The notes beneath the pieces are model-generated. The model ran no database searches and was not told the DNA's origin. It saw nothing but the letters and a program-made list of their open reading frames with translations. From Tetrapyrgos nigripes (Eukaryota > Basidiomycota > Agaricomycetes > Agaricales > Campanellaceae), in assembly GCA_013368315.1 (NCBI GenBank), contig JAACJM010000071.1, forward strand, positions 1 to 64,000: DNA of 64,000 bases. The letters run 5' to 3'. The first letter of the stretch is position 1, and each line of letters starts with the position of its first letter. A program made the translations under genes and the position numbers. This document shows positions 11,398-23,900 of the stretch, one piece after another.

Positions 11398-13326
11398 CTA
11401 CGCACATGCGTACTCATTAACTATAATCTCCCCATCAGTTGATCCAATAGCAATCCAACCCTCTTTATCATCCACCGCAATGCGATTCCAGTCATCATTC
11501 TCGTTGAACTCAAACACCATCGAAGCTGCCGCTTCAGTATTCTGATCCTGCGACTCGAGACTCGGACTCGTACTCTCAAAATTGTTGCCCAAATTTTCCG
11601 GTACGCTCAACTTGCGACCAGCGAGTCTCTGTCCTCTCTCTCCTTGATAGAAATAATCTTCCGTATGCGAATCCAGCCACAAAGCCGTCCCGTAGCGCCC
11701 TAGGGTCATATCGGTGATAGAAAAGAGGCGAACCGGTGAGGAGAGCGTATGGAGAAGGACAGGGGTAATGTAGTATGGGGAATTGCTAGCGTTTACAACA
11801 TCCAAGCTTGTGCCGGAAGGAACTGGATCATAAGAAGGATTCGGATACAGAGTGTAGTGGTGAAGAAGGTTCACTGGCCACGGGAAAAGACTGGAGTATC
11901 GAATCAAGATGTGTATGGGTGGAGTGGCAGTATTAGATCCGGGGGAATTAAGAAGGTGAGGGGATAAGTGACGCTCCATTCGGCAGCTGTCGATACGGAA
12001 TTGGAATTGGTGTACGAGGACTGGGGAGAGAGATTGCAGGCCATCTTCTCCTCTGCGAAATCTTGTTAAAGAATATAACTCTAGGGTCCTTGGTCTTAAG
12101 ACAATGGCATAGTCATGCTGTATGATAGCTTCAAAGCTGTCGGGCTGGAAATTAAGGATCAGTTACATGAAGCCTCGCGAGAACTAGCAGACATATAGCA
12201 GACATACTTGATTAGCAGGTAGTTCGGGTTGTGGATGATCCAGTTTTACCTCAATAAGCGGGCGAGTCGTGTCTAGCAGCATCACTGCATCATCAAGGTT
12301 CTTGAAGGTGATTGTCGTACCAGCAAAAGCGAGAATAGACTTGGCCACAGCAGGAAGTGTCATTAATGTTATGAACCCCGTTTCAACTCTTGTGGCGTCC
12401 AAATCGACGCCCAGGATCTCAACACTGTGGAGTGGGTTAGGGAAATAAGCCAAAAGGAAATCACGGCGGAGGTCGACATGCATCGTTTCGTGCAGGACAA
12501 CCAATGGCAAAGAGCTATATTTTCCGTTCTGTCCCTCATTCTAGAGCAAAAAACACACCGAGAAACAGATTCCATTCATCAGGCAACAGACTGCTTTTCA
12601 CTGTGTTTCCTGTCCCCAGCTGACCGGAAATGCTCTGCACTGTGCAACAGGTAGTCCGTAAGGAAAAGGTGTATGGGGAGCCCCGCCGTGTGCTATAGTT
12701 AGAGAAGGACTGACTGAGGTGTTCTTATGGCAACAAGGCCAGGTCTTGCATGATCAGAGTTAACGGCATAGCCACCGAACCACCGTATCCTTCTTCGGGC
12801 TATACACTTTGGGGGGTCTGAAGAGGATGAGGAGAGATCCCAGCACTCCAAATTGACGACTCGAGGGTCTGCTCGATGGGGGATAGAGAAGGAAAGCAGA
12901 TAAGGGCGTCCGTGAATGCGCAAAAAATGCAAGGATATGATGCGCGTTCGGGGTATATGGGCATCGGTTACAGTTATATGTCGTCTAGTCGTGGCGACAG
13001 GTTCAGAAGACGTCCAATTTCGATGCAATTGGATAGATCTGTAAACATGTCGTTCCAGTTGAGATGTAGTTTGGTTATCGATTGTGTCACCGGTGAGCCC
13101 AGGGGTTGGAATGTTTCGGTCCCAAATCTCGGTTTGCAGCAAGGAAATCCACAGACTGCGCAGTTGGGTTAGTCCTTGGAATCGTTTGCAAACCTGCAGT
13201 TCAGACACCAGATGAGATTTTCGAAAATGCAAGGCGGTGAACATACTGCACCCTTTTCAGTCTCAAAAGATCTGCTACACCAACATGCTGGAATATCGAG
13301 AGATAAATGTCATCAGGTAGAACCAT
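11398..13326 (-). CDS. F-box protein, uncharacterised
   Basis: Probable substrate-recognition subunit of an SCF ubiquitin ligase. The proposed start at 13326 opens directly into an F-box (LPDDIYLSIFQHVGVADLL, exon 13252-13326). It continues VCKRFQGLTQLRSLW in the next exon from 13193, matching the usual F-box helix layout. Further exons are about 12208-12540 (NGKYSSLPLVVLHETMH…) and 11398-12143 (PDSFEAIIQHDYAIVLRPR … GWIAIGSTDGEIIVNEYA), consistent with the β-propeller-like C-termini of mushroom F-box proteins. The junctions between 12541 and 12720 are unclear: a short extra exon around 12610-12678 and a 42-nt intron would restore phase, but damage cannot be excluded. The target is unknown. 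Confidence 0.72.
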
Positions 13327-15044
13327 GGCTCGTCGTAAATAGAAGTATGATGAGCTGGGCACGGAATCGGATGCGATGCATCTATGAAATGTGGAGTGAG
13401 GTCACAGTTTCGCGTCGTCCAGGACGTTTGCAGTTTAAGACTTACGGGTTGGCGTATCCAGACAGATAAACCCGTGATTTTGAAGGTCTTGAAAAGGAAT
13501 CTCAAACGAGGACCGTCAAATGAGGCGCTGAAGAAATGGGTAAGGGTCCGGGGGGCATAAAGGGTCAGTTCACGATAAAATGCTCTCTTATATGGGAGTG
13601 ATAATGAAAGCCATAACGCGTGTGACTACAGATCTTCCAGTTTACTTATCACATTCCTTAGCCTTAAATATAATATGACAAAAATGTTCGTTTGCATGTC
13701 TCCTAGTGATATGTCGAAAAAAACATACGAAGAACGCGGAGACACCGAGGAAATCGCATGTGCGGAACAATGTCACTCTATTGCCTTATAAACCGCTGAG
13801 CGTCCTTGAGATACCCGCGTCCGCAAGAGTACATACTATGTAAAGACCGAAACGAAGATGCACCGTAAGACTGTACAGTAGAGTACGTCGAGCCAAGCAC
13901 GGGTGTAATGAACTATAAGGCTGCAGCCACGCAAGCTGCCTTCATTCGTGTACTAACCGCAAAGGGACGATCTTTCGTCCTCCGAATATTCATAAGAAAG
14001 AAGTGGAAGCGAATGTCATTAGTGTGCGAGGTTTGCTAGCACATGGGTGAAGTGCGATCAAGTCGTGGGTCCCAATGTCTCTAGCAAGCAGCTTGAATAT
14101 CTCCATAACATCGGGAAACGCTTCGAACACGCGAGTTTGTGTGATGTTTGATACGCTGAGATATCTTCTGCCGGTGCGAAGGAATCGAACAGCGGCCTCG
14201 AGTTTTTATTTTACCTGCTTCCGGAGCAGTGTAATCTACAATCTTGGAAAGCGGCAGTTGCCGTTTGGTTTGCCGCTACAGAATGTCCGAAAACCAAGGC
14301 TCCGTTTTTGCTAAGCTGTATGTCATGCGCAGAACATTAAGAATCAGTAACGAGTATCGGAGAAAGCTCCGATGCAGCTTGAAGCTTGAAGACTTGCAGG
14401 CCTGTGGAAGCCAGTCAGCTCAGCAATGACTACTTGTAGGTCTCCACAACGAAAGGCTAAAGCACTAGCAAAATCAAATTCGTAATGAAATGGACCGAGA
14501 CTTGGTGGATAGTAGTCTTTTGGAGGAATCATTTGCAGGGTTAGCGCTCCTTGAGAACATCGACGTAAAGATGAGAAGGCATCAGGGCATTCAAATGAAG
14601 ACATGACACAACAATCTGAAATATCCAAGCGACCAATTAGCGAGTGGCCGTAGGACTGTTATTAGTGGCACTGACTTGGAGATAAGCAAGAAAAGAAGGT
14701 CCGAATATTGTCGGAAAAGAGTTGGTATGACTCATTTCAGTGCTACAGTTTATCGTAAGGAAAGGCAAGTCATTTTCGGTCTACGAAGAATTCACTTAAT
14801 CTCAAAGGATCTGCAAAGCAGGCAACACTGAGAGAAGGAAGTCGTTCGCTGTTTCGATGACGAAAATGCGACCACGCTAGTCCTGCTGACCTAGGACGCC
14901 CACAAATCAGATCTGATTTATGGGCGTCACGATCTGAAAATAAAATAAGGCGACGTGCTCACTGGTCCTTAAGGCGTTTCCGAGAGGTAAGTAAGCTACG
15001 GTAAGCGAACCATTGCGACTCACTGTGACCTAGGTTCCATGGTT
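13327..15044. other. gene-poor stretch, no confident feature
   Basis: About 1.7 kb upstream of the F-box gene. Short open frames (for example 14075-14314 and 14344-14628 minus) have no recognisable domain or splice structure. Given the dead gene next to it, this is probably decayed intergenic sequence. Confidence 0.4.
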
Positions 15045-15975
15045 CCTATGTACTCGGGCAGAGCACCTTTTATCATTTCCTCGAATGGTGTAAACGCAGA
15101 GACCTTTTACTTGGTGTCCAAACCAAGTTTCTCCTGTCGTTGGACACGAGGGCGCTGCAACTCATCACTACTACCTGAAATCTTGTTTGTGCAGTCCTGA
15201 TTTCATACTCGTGAATCTGAATCAACGTCTCTGTCAGTGTCACGACGCATTGAAGAGCACTCCATGCCTGTCATCCTCTTGGCTTCGGTCTATCAAGCAC
15301 TTCGTTCTGGACAGTTGATACCCTGATGGAACAGCTGGCCGAATTAGTCAAGTATCTCGGCATTGAGAAAAGTTACGACCGCCTTGGGGATTTCTTCGGG
15401 ACCGTCTTTGGACTCGAAGTCGCATCACGGCCTGCACTTCGCATGGGATTGGGGAAGCTTGTGTTGTTGAGTCCCGCTGCGTCCGTTGAGTTGCTGAACG
15501 TCTCAAGGAGACGGGTCATGCTTCCTGAAGATACCCGGTAGAACTGGAGCGACACGAGGCAAAAGGGACTACATACAGTGAAGAATACAAGAAAGCGGTG
15601 TTCGCCCAAATGCACCTTGACTTTTGTAGATTGGGAGTTTGGCCGGAGGAATTGCGTGAAAGCTTGTTGTATTCAAGCAAAGATCTGGATGCAAAGCTGA
15701 CCTTGTGAGTTTGAAAGAGGCCCTGTTTGATTCCGCTTGCAGATGGTAGTATTAGATTCGGGAACAATCCTCTACAGGTGAAAGGAAGCTTACAAAACTG
15801 GTCTGCTGTAGAGACTGCCCACGGCATCACTGTTCCTACGCTAGCGCTGCTCCTGAGCGGTTACTGTGATTGATTAGACGTTGATGCTATTCCAGTCATT
15901 AAATGGGTGATGTTTTTGAACTCTAGTCACTCCTTGCAGTTCGAGGAGCCGGACATATTCATAAGAGATTGAGTA
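15045..15975 (+). pseudogene. proline iminopeptidase-like α/β hydrolase pseudogene (copy 1)
   Basis: Pieces of a proline iminopeptidase/L-amino-acid amidase gene appear in order but in shifting frames. They are NGVNAETFYLVSK near 15090, SMPVILLA near 15262, FWTVDTLMEQLAELVKYLG at about 15304-15360, ASRPALRMGLGKLVL, then ELERHEAKGTTYSEEYKKA and FCRLGVWPEELRESLLY at about 15543-15670. Near 15780-15940 come GSLQNWSAVETAHGITVPT and WVMFLNSSHSLQFEEPDIF. These match family blocks including the strand before the catalytic His. Where the family has its nucleophile elbow (G-x-S-W-G), this copy reads GDFFG, so the catalytic Ser is gone. Stops and frame shifts interrupt the gene. A second relic lies at about 46790-47290. 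Confidence 0.8.
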
Positions 15976-16102
15976 ATTGTGCTATATTTTGGACAGGGTA
16001 ACTTTATCGAGGTTTTGGCAATGTTATGGGTTCAACAGTAAAGGCAAATTGCAACGGAGCATGACAATGAAGTTGAGGAACAAAAGGGCTGAATGTCACG
16101 CG

Positions 16103-16505
16103 TACTGTAGAATTTCGTCCAAGTTGAAGTGTTCATTACTTAATGTTCATTGGGGATGACGCGTGACGCGTGACACTTTTCCCCTACAGTTTAGTCCCAA
16201 ATTTTGGGCGTGACACCTCCCAAAATTAGCTCATTTGTGACAGTGAATTCTGAGTTTTGGTACTGATATTATGCTCAAATTGAACCAAATCGAGGTAATA
16301 ATGAAAGGATTCTTTAGACAGACACATTTCGAGGTAATTGAGCGCGAAGCGCAAAATTTTTTACGCTTTTGTAGGTGAATTACCTAAAATGGACACACTG
16401 TCACCCGGTTCAGTGGCCGTTGTGAGGTGTGACAACCCATGAAAAATGAACAGTTCAGCCTTCGCTGTGACGCGTGACTGAACACTTGGACGAAACTCTA
16501 CAGTA
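16103..16505. mobile_element. MITE-like element, 403 bp, with terminal inverted repeats
   Basis: The left end reads TACTGTAGAATTTCGTCCAA. The reverse complement of the right end reads TACTGTAGAGTTTCGTCCAA, and similarity continues inward (GTGTTCA, TCACGCGTCAC-like). Both ends begin with TA, as expected if a TA target-site duplication of the Tc1/mariner type is included. The interior has GTGACGCGTGAC sub-repeats and AT-rich sequence but no transposase frame, so the element is non-autonomous. It ends 38 bp before the first usable ATG of the downstream gene. Confidence 0.72.
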
Positions 16506-16542
16506 CTACAATCTTCCCAAACTCCATGTATTGAGCCACCCC

Positions 16543-17533
16543 ATGCGTCTTGTACGCTTTGATTCTTTTGGTATCAGTATGCGGCTGACTATATTCCAGA
16601 GATCCACAAAACGATTCTTAAAGTCGGTTATACCCAGCAAACTCACTTCCAATGATTACTGCGACCTTTCTGATATAGTCAGACCGCTGACACATTACAA
16701 GACAACACATTTCAAGCACTATTATGACCATCCTGGCCAAATGTCGACTGAACTTCAACCATATGTCAAATTTCCTCAGAAGACACGCGGTTTCTACTAT
16801 TACCATGTTAACTCAGAAAAGGCACCAGGATTTGCTGGAGGCTTACGGTTTCGCGTCTGCTCTTCCAAAGACCCCGAATCATTTCACGAGGGGAAGGACC
16901 TACTCAAACTCGACGGTTCCCCATGGGAGATCTCGAACTGGGCTTTTGCCTCCCTTGGGGAGTACCATCTGATGGGCAAGAAACTAGTCAAGGACGGGGT
17001 AATCCGTGGCGGTGTATTGAAATTGTGCAGGAAGCTTGCTTCTCGTGCCAAAATCTCTAATCCTTCTCAACCCGTTGTGTACTCCCTCAAACAGCCGTTT
17101 CCAATGGTGATGGGTCGTAGCGAAACACGCATCTGGATCGCAGATGAGGAGAGATTAGGCCTTCTATCGATTCACAACGACCTTATACACCCCTTCGTGA
17201 ACGGCAAGTACGATGGACGGGCTAAGTGTGCGTTCTTCCATTACGATGCAAAAACAAAGGCTGATGGATCTATTTCTAGTCGGAGAAGCAGCACAAGTCT
17301 GTTTTGACTTGGAGGAGGAAGAGGACAATCTTGTCCTTAAACTCGTCTCACTACCTCCAAAATACTTCGGGAGGACAGATGCCACTGGGGTTCGACGACA
17401 CAATAAATCGCTACCGGTCCGAAAGTCGGTATCTATTGGTACCCAGACATTCCGAGCCTCAGAAGTACTAGATATCCTTCGCAATTCTGCTTACAGACAT
17501 TCATGGACATCGCCTCTACCACCCAGTTCCTAA
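16543..17533 (+). CDS. uncharacterised mushroom-lineage protein, paralogue of the gene at 52352-53522
   Basis: Exons 16543-17227 and 17280-17533 join in phase (donor GTGCGT) to 312 residues. Blocks shared with the 52-kb gene include TRGFYYYH, FAGGLRFRVCSSKDPESF (there FAGGIRFRICPSDDPSTF), PWEISNW, QPFPMVMGRSETRIWI, and QVCFDLEEEEDNLVLKLVSLPP (there HVCFDKEGDDVLIRLLSVPP). No domain with assigned function was recognised. The N-terminus is uncertain: the frame is open upstream of 16543 but runs into the MITE-like element, and the first exon of the paralogue has no clear counterpart, so the original start may have been lost or moved. Confidence 0.68.
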
Positions 17534-17814
17534 TATAGACGTTTCAGCCGTATAACACACTTCAGTGAGAGCACCCATGACCACTTGTAATAATTTCTGT
17601 TGGTACGGCCTAGTTGTCACGCTTTGCACACTTTTCATGGTCACATATTGTTGCCGTACTAGTCAGTAATTCGAGGGTTTCAGGTATTAGCGGTGCGGAT
17701 GACCCAAGTAGTGTTGTACAGAAGGATTACATCTTGCAACGGTAATGATACCACTGTCCATATGAACGAAGTTCTCAGCAAGAGTGGAGGAGAACAAGAC
17801 AAAGAAAAGCGATG
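17534..17814. other. short 3'-to-3' intergenic
   Basis: This lies between the converging ends of the 16.5-kb gene and bir1. Nothing else was seen. Confidence 0.4.
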
Positions 17815-20800
17815 CTACAGTGCCTCAATCGTCCTACGTATCTCATCCACCTTGCGCTCAAACGCAGCCAGCTCCCTTTCACCATCCTCTTTAAACCTTT
17901 CATACTCTATCCCCATCTGATACCGAATCCACTCTTCTACCGTCATGGTTGATTCTTCGTCAGTCAGAGAAGTCAGGTTCACAAAAGGTTCCTTCGACAA
18001 CGCAGGAACGAATTGGAAACCGGGTGTGAACCCAATTGTCGTGTTGAGCGTATTGCCATTCTTGGCCAGAGGAGTCTTGGGGAAAGGTATTGAACGAGTC
18101 GGTGGAGTTGTCGGTTGGTTTGTCGGTTGGTTGCCATCCTCTACAGCATCATCCATTTGGATGTCTTCCTCGTCATCTTTCTTCATCTCTACATAGCTAG
18201 CCTGAGTATCTTTCTTCCGCTCATCGGACATCTCGACGTCCTCGTCGTTATCCCTGCGACGCTCAGCCATAATCTTCTGAGGCTTCTTCTCAACAACAGG
18301 CTGTTCTACCTTCTCCTTCCTAACGTCTCTGTTGGCCAACCCATTTCGCGTATTCTTGGAGAATTTCTTCGGCGAAGGCGACCTATTCGCATCATCATCT
18401 TCGTCGGTCAATATCTCTACAACCTGCAACTCTTCCCGATCCTTGTCGCTTTCACTAGCACTCTGATCACGTTTGAATGATCCAAGGTAGCTGGCGTTTC
18501 CTCGAAGAGGATGGCGTGGTGGTATAGGTGGTCCGGTACTTTTGGGATCTTTAGAATCAAGAAGTGAAGAAGACGAAGATGCCTCGGAAACGGGTCTAGC
18601 AGTAGGCGCCTCTTTCGAGTTAGGCTTCATTCTGGGCTGCTGATGAGGCTGAGCGAAACGAGAAGCTGTCTCGGCCACGAAACCTGCCATTATTGGAGCA
18701 TCGATTGGAGTACGAGGAGGGCCTTGATATTTTGAAGGCAACGGCTCTGGTTTGGGTTTGTCAGCGGGCACAGGAGGGAAGGGGAATGATGATGTCGAAG
18801 GTGTCCGGTGAAGTTGTTTTCGCCCTGCTTTGGAATTTATCACAAGGACTTCATCTTGACGAGTGTCGGCAGGTTTACGAGAAGACGTAGTGGATTGTGA
18901 AGCTGCCTTTTCGGTCTTCACCACGCGAGATGTATCGTCTGTAACGTCCTGGGCAGACTTGCTCAATGGCTTTGGAGGAGCAGCCTCTGGCTCGGGTTCG
19001 AATATTGACTCTGGCATTGGCTCCGGCTCCGGTTCTGCTTCTGCCTGAACTGGAGGAGATGGTGGTGGAACATGTCGGCTTATTTCCTCGTCACTAACAT
19101 CCATCACCTCGTCCTTGACCTCAGCCGCGGGCACAGGTGCCTTACTGCGTCTCGATGCAGTAGACGCCGTTCTCTTGTGACCAGCTGGTTTCGCCTTTGT
19201 GCCTGAGTCGGAATCAGACTCTGCTTGGTTTCTGCGTTCCTTCTCGGCCTCGTACGTTTGACCTTCTTCGTCGTTGTCGTAATTTTGGAGGAACCAGCTT
19301 CATCAGCTGATTGTTCGCTTTTTAAAGCTTTGCTCCGAGCCGCTGACGAAGACGGAGGCTTGGATGTTTTTCGTGTACGAGGAGGTGGTGCTTCTGGTTC
19401 AACCTCTTCTTCATCATACAAGCCCACAGGGTCTGGAACGACAGACTTGGATCGAGTGGATCTAGAGGTCGGTTTGGTCGGTTTGGTCGCTGGTTGATCG
19501 TCGTCCAGTAGTTTGGAGGCTTTCTTGCTGAGCGTTCGCGAAGCCTGCCGTGAAGGTGTTTTAGATGCTGCTTTAGGTGGTGCTGGCGCCTCCTTTTCAT
19601 CGTCTTCAGCGCCCATGTCTTCCGGTATAACAGAAACTCGAGATTTTGATTTCGATCTAGACTTTTTTCTGCTTTGTGGAAGAAGCCCGACTGTCGTCAT
19701 CCGTATCGCTCGCGGCAGCTTTGGATTTGGCTCGTGGACGTGATGTCGATGTAGTTCTACTGCGAGTAGGCCGACCCTCGGTTGTTGATTCGGCTTCAGA
19801 AGGTGGGCGAGAAACGGATCGGGGCCGGGATGTGCTAACTGTCCTCTTCCTCTGAGGTTTACCTGCGGGTACGGCATCCTCCTCCTCCTCCTCCTCCTCT
19901 TCTTTCCTCTTCCCCAGTAGCCTTACGAGATTTCGATGAGCTACGTGCTCGGGAGCGTGGGGTTTTGGCAGTGGATTTGGCATGGGAGCTTCGAGGGGTT
20001 TTAGAAGTACTGGAGCCTGCACGGGCAGGGGCTTCGTCCTCATCCTCTTCACCATCGTGTATCTTGGTCGGTACAGTAGTGTCTTTGTATGATTTAGAGA
20101 TGACAATGTCAGGGAACATTGGGCATGGAATTCCAGAACTTTTTACTCGTTTACGATGTTCTTCCCTATTCATCCTGTAAGACACGATGGCTGGAAAAGC
20201 GTTGATCTGACTTACGTTGGGTCATCATCTGGCTCCCATCCAGACAAGGAAACCCCACAATACAGACACGTTGCTAAATCATCGCCAACTTCAACGGGAG
20301 AATACACGAATCCTGCACGTGCCATCTGGACAAAAATGTGGGCAGCCTGGCAAGAAGGAGCAATGAGAGAATCTCACCTCTCTTGACGAAGCCGAATGAT
20401 TTTTCACCGAGTCATATTGCCAACCATCATAGGTGAAGGTCTCTAGACGGGCCTTTTCCATAGGTTTAGAAGTCGGTAGACGATTCTTGTCAGTAAAGAC
20501 AAATCTAAACATTGGAAGTTCAGACTAATCAACGTGCCAGAAGTAGAAAACACACTTGTTTTTCTGATCCATGTCCGAACGCAGACCACAACGCACGACA
20601 GCCCAAGCACATTTCTTCCCGCATTTCTTGAAATGGATATCGAATGGATCATCATCTTCTGCCCATTCACTGAGCTCCTTCCCGCACATATAGCACGTAA
20701 CATTGTCGACATCCTCCGGACTGGGATCGTAGTAGAAGCCTGCCTCTGCCAAGGTCACTGGAGTCGCAGTGAAGTACTCCGGATGAGGCCACTTGATATT

Positions 20801-20893
20801 ATGAGATTTTCCCTGTTTCCGCTTTGGCTTGGAGGAGAAGGAGTTGATGCGGTTCTGGAGGACTTGCATCGTGGTTGTCGTTGAACGGTTCAA
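17815..20893 (-). CDS. bir1: BIR-domain protein, Bir1/survivin-like chromosomal passenger subunit
   Basis: Likely inner-centromere/spindle component partnering Aurora kinase and INCENP. Exons 20556-20893, 20378-20504, 20216-20325 and 17815-20174. Two BIR modules are visible. The first runs from about residue 35, with CYMCGKELSEWAEDDDP…HFKKCGKKC as zinc ligands C-x2-C…H-x3-C. The second reads CLYCGVSLSGWEPDDDP…EEHRKRVKSSGIPC. A long Ser/Lys/Arg/Glu-rich disordered region follows, then a conserved-looking C-terminus (MTVEEWIRYQMGIEYERFK) with a terminal helix, as in fungal Bir1. The start may be the Met at 20869. The disordered exon needs three one-base frame corrections (near 19903-19905, 19663-19668 and 19257-19259), all in short homopolymers, to stay open to 17815. 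It is divergent from wapl. Confidence 0.88.
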
Positions 20894-20983
20894 CGAAACT
20901 TCGCCGCGTTAAAGTGACACATCACGCGTCCATCACGCAGTGACCAGTCGCGATTACGTCACGTGTAATCCACTCTCTATAGG
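20894..20983. promoter_or_regulatory. shared bidirectional promoter of bir1 and wapl with MCB box
   Basis: Only 90 bp separate the two start codons (114 if bir1 starts at 20869). The stretch contains ACGCGT at 20924-20929, the MluI cell-cycle box bound by MBF in fungi. It also has TCGCGA at 20948-20953 and CACGTG at 20960-20965, overlapping a TACGTCA half-site. The sites are read directly from the sequence; G1/S control is inferred from the known role of MCB elements. Confidence 0.65.
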
Positions 20984-23900
20984 ATGTCCTTGCGACGGAC
21001 GTACAGCAGGAAACGAAAACAGGAAGAGCCTGAAGAAGACTCTGCAAAGCGACAAAGACTTGACTCTACTCCATCACCATCTCCCAGGAAACTTGTGCGC
21101 GACCTTTCCCAAATATTCGATGAAGCAACCTCTTCCATCTCCGCTCCTTCAACGCCAACAAAACTGGCCAGGCGCATGTTGGGTCGCTCAAAGACGGAAT
21201 CAGCGATAGATAAATCCCCATCGTCTGATCAATTGCTCCAAGCGACGTCTTCTCTTCCTTCATTACCCGCTTCTCCTTCGAAGCCGAAATCTCCTCCACC
21301 TCCACAACTTTCCCAAGAACCGAAACCTCTTACACGGACGGTTTCAAACAAGAGAACGTATGCCGGGAAATCCCGAACCTTTCTTGTGTCGCTTCCAATT
21401 GACGGCAATCTCGCATCGCTGGAACAGTCCATACAGGAGGAAGAGGATGATTTCCTTAACCGAGAGTCATATTCTTCGCTTCGCACTCGATGGGGTGTAG
21501 ACAACTCTGAAGATGACCCTTTTCATGATTTGGGAGTTTCTCCTCCAAAATCAAAGGTTATCTCTCCCGGACTCCGTCAGGGAAAGGCAAAGGCAAAGCT
21601 CGCATGAAATCAAAGTCGACGACAGAAGTATCAGCTCCTCCGCCTGATATAGTACAACCACTCAGAAGCATTACCGAGATTCGAGATACAGGCGAAAGCA
21701 GACGATTTCTAGACGAAGTTGGATATCTTCTCGAGGGAATGGGTCCAGATGAGACCCCAGCACTGAGGAAGGCCAGGTAAGTAATTACTATGGTGTAGGA
21801 AGTCCTTTCTCATCTGATTCGTGTCGTGCAGTGCTTCAGAAATCGTCAGTCGCCTCTGTGATGTGGATTTCTCGCGGAAAGCCAAAGCAGCTGATTTTCT
21901 GACGCAAACATGGGAAACGTTCATGGAAGCTGGGGCAGGCAAGAATCAAGACAAGGTGTGTTTTTCACTCCCAGTAGCCAACTCTATTATCTGAAACCTT
22001 TTTTCAGGTTCTCGACGTTCTGTTGGCTTTCTTTTGCGCTCTCGTCGCAAGAGATCTGGTATCTCTGACAGATTTAGCGGAGCGTACAACTAGTCCTTCA
22101 TCCAGCGTATCTCAATCCTCATTTGTGGCTACCCTATTCTCTCTCTTGAGCTCTTTGACGCTCTCCACCGACCCTTTATATCTTTCCTCCAACTTTCCTA
22201 CTGCCGATGCGCAGTTAAAGAAACTTGGCATCATGAAATCGGACAGAGCCATGGTCAGTTTTTCTCCACAAGACTGAAATGTTGCCTAATGCGAAGATTC
22301 TTCAGCTGAGGTCGATAAACTCTACCATTTTTCTAAAATCACAACTGTTTTCGGCTGAAACATCGGTAAGACCGTCTTCTAATAGTCTGTGTCTTCCTGC
22401 TCTACAATTAATCGCCATCTTCAGATTTCGACCATACTCCTCATTACGCAAACCCTCGCTACCTTACCTGCAAACTTTCTTACTCCGAATCACGTCCCTT
22501 CTCTACTCAAGTCCTTCCGTAACCTCATTACCATGCTGCCAGGGCTACCCATGGCTAATGGAGACACAAAATCTACAGCTCCACTCAAGCAGCAAAATTC
22601 AGTCACAGATACGGTTAGTCCTCATCATCAGAAACCTTTCAACCATGGTTCTTACACTGATGCCAACCAATCCAGGACGATATTCCTTTCGCTGCTTTGC
22701 AACATCTCCTAAACATGCTGGACTCTTGCCTCCTTAGTCAATGGGACTCGTCTTCTTCCGCTTCAACTAGCGATAATCAGATGGAAAACGAACTAGAGCA
22801 GACTGGGGATGAGTGGTTAGCAGATGGTTTACTTTCCATTGGACTGCATAGCGAAGCTGCCTGTCGTGCTGGAAACTCAGATTATGGTGCGTTTAGCCTG
22901 ATTCTGTGCTTTGTATCTCATCACTGATATGTGCGATTCAATTTTCTCTAAAGACATAGACGCAGACAGAGACACAGATACAGCAGAAAAATGCATTGAA
23001 TGCACATTCCGGGTTCTCGTCAGTCTTACTCACGCCAATCCTCGCTGGTCTGAGACCCTAGCGAGGAATCCTGCTGCTGTGTTGTTTATCATACGGACAG
23101 TCGTGAGGTCGGATTCGTTGAGGAATTCGACTTTGAAGGGGCTGGAGCAGATGGGAGTGGACAAGAAGGAGAAGAAAGCGAAAGTGGAGGAGAGTAGTGT
23201 GAAGAAAATAGAGCCGTCGCCGCTCTTTGGTGAGGATGATGAAAATGGAGACGAAGACAAAGATGAAGGTGGCGAGGACGCCTCTCCAAACTCAAAGCTG
23301 TCAAAAGAGCAAGCGCTTGATAGGCTTTGTCTCGCTTTGGGGCTTTTGACCAATCTTGTCCAAGCTGTTGATGATGCGAAGAGGATTTTGAGGGAGATTA
23401 GTATGTTGACATTTCTTCTGTGTTGAAGCTCATCGTTCTAACTCAGTTCCCTTTTCCCTTTGCCTTCACCGGCTGTGATCTTGCATAGAATACGACCCTT
23501 CATGCATACAGAGATCTCAACCTTGTTTGTATAGATGCAAATGCCGCAACGCTATCAGTCTCCTTCATTTACTAGTGCAAGTCTACACGCATCAGCTTTC
23601 TTCACCGTCCCTCCCGAATGCTACTACTAGCAAGAAACAACACAATGACAGTGGCATTAAAATCAAACAAGAGCGTTCTCCGTCGCCTACCACTACGAAC
23701 GTATCCCTATCCAGACCACTACCATCAATAGCACCCAACGCAGCAGTAGACTCGGATTCTTCTTTCCTACTCGGACACCTATCCGTCTTATTTGGACTTC
23801 TTATGTTTGAGAGTCCAGAGAATCAAGAGCTGATACTTGATGCATTACCGGCTTCGTCTACGTCTGCTGGAATCAAACGAGACGAAGACGAAGACGCAAA

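Noticed and set aside
14140..14200. tRNA-like T-arm sequence (GTTCGATTCC on the minus strand)
   Set aside because: No matching acceptor stem, anticodon arm or D arm could be folded around it.
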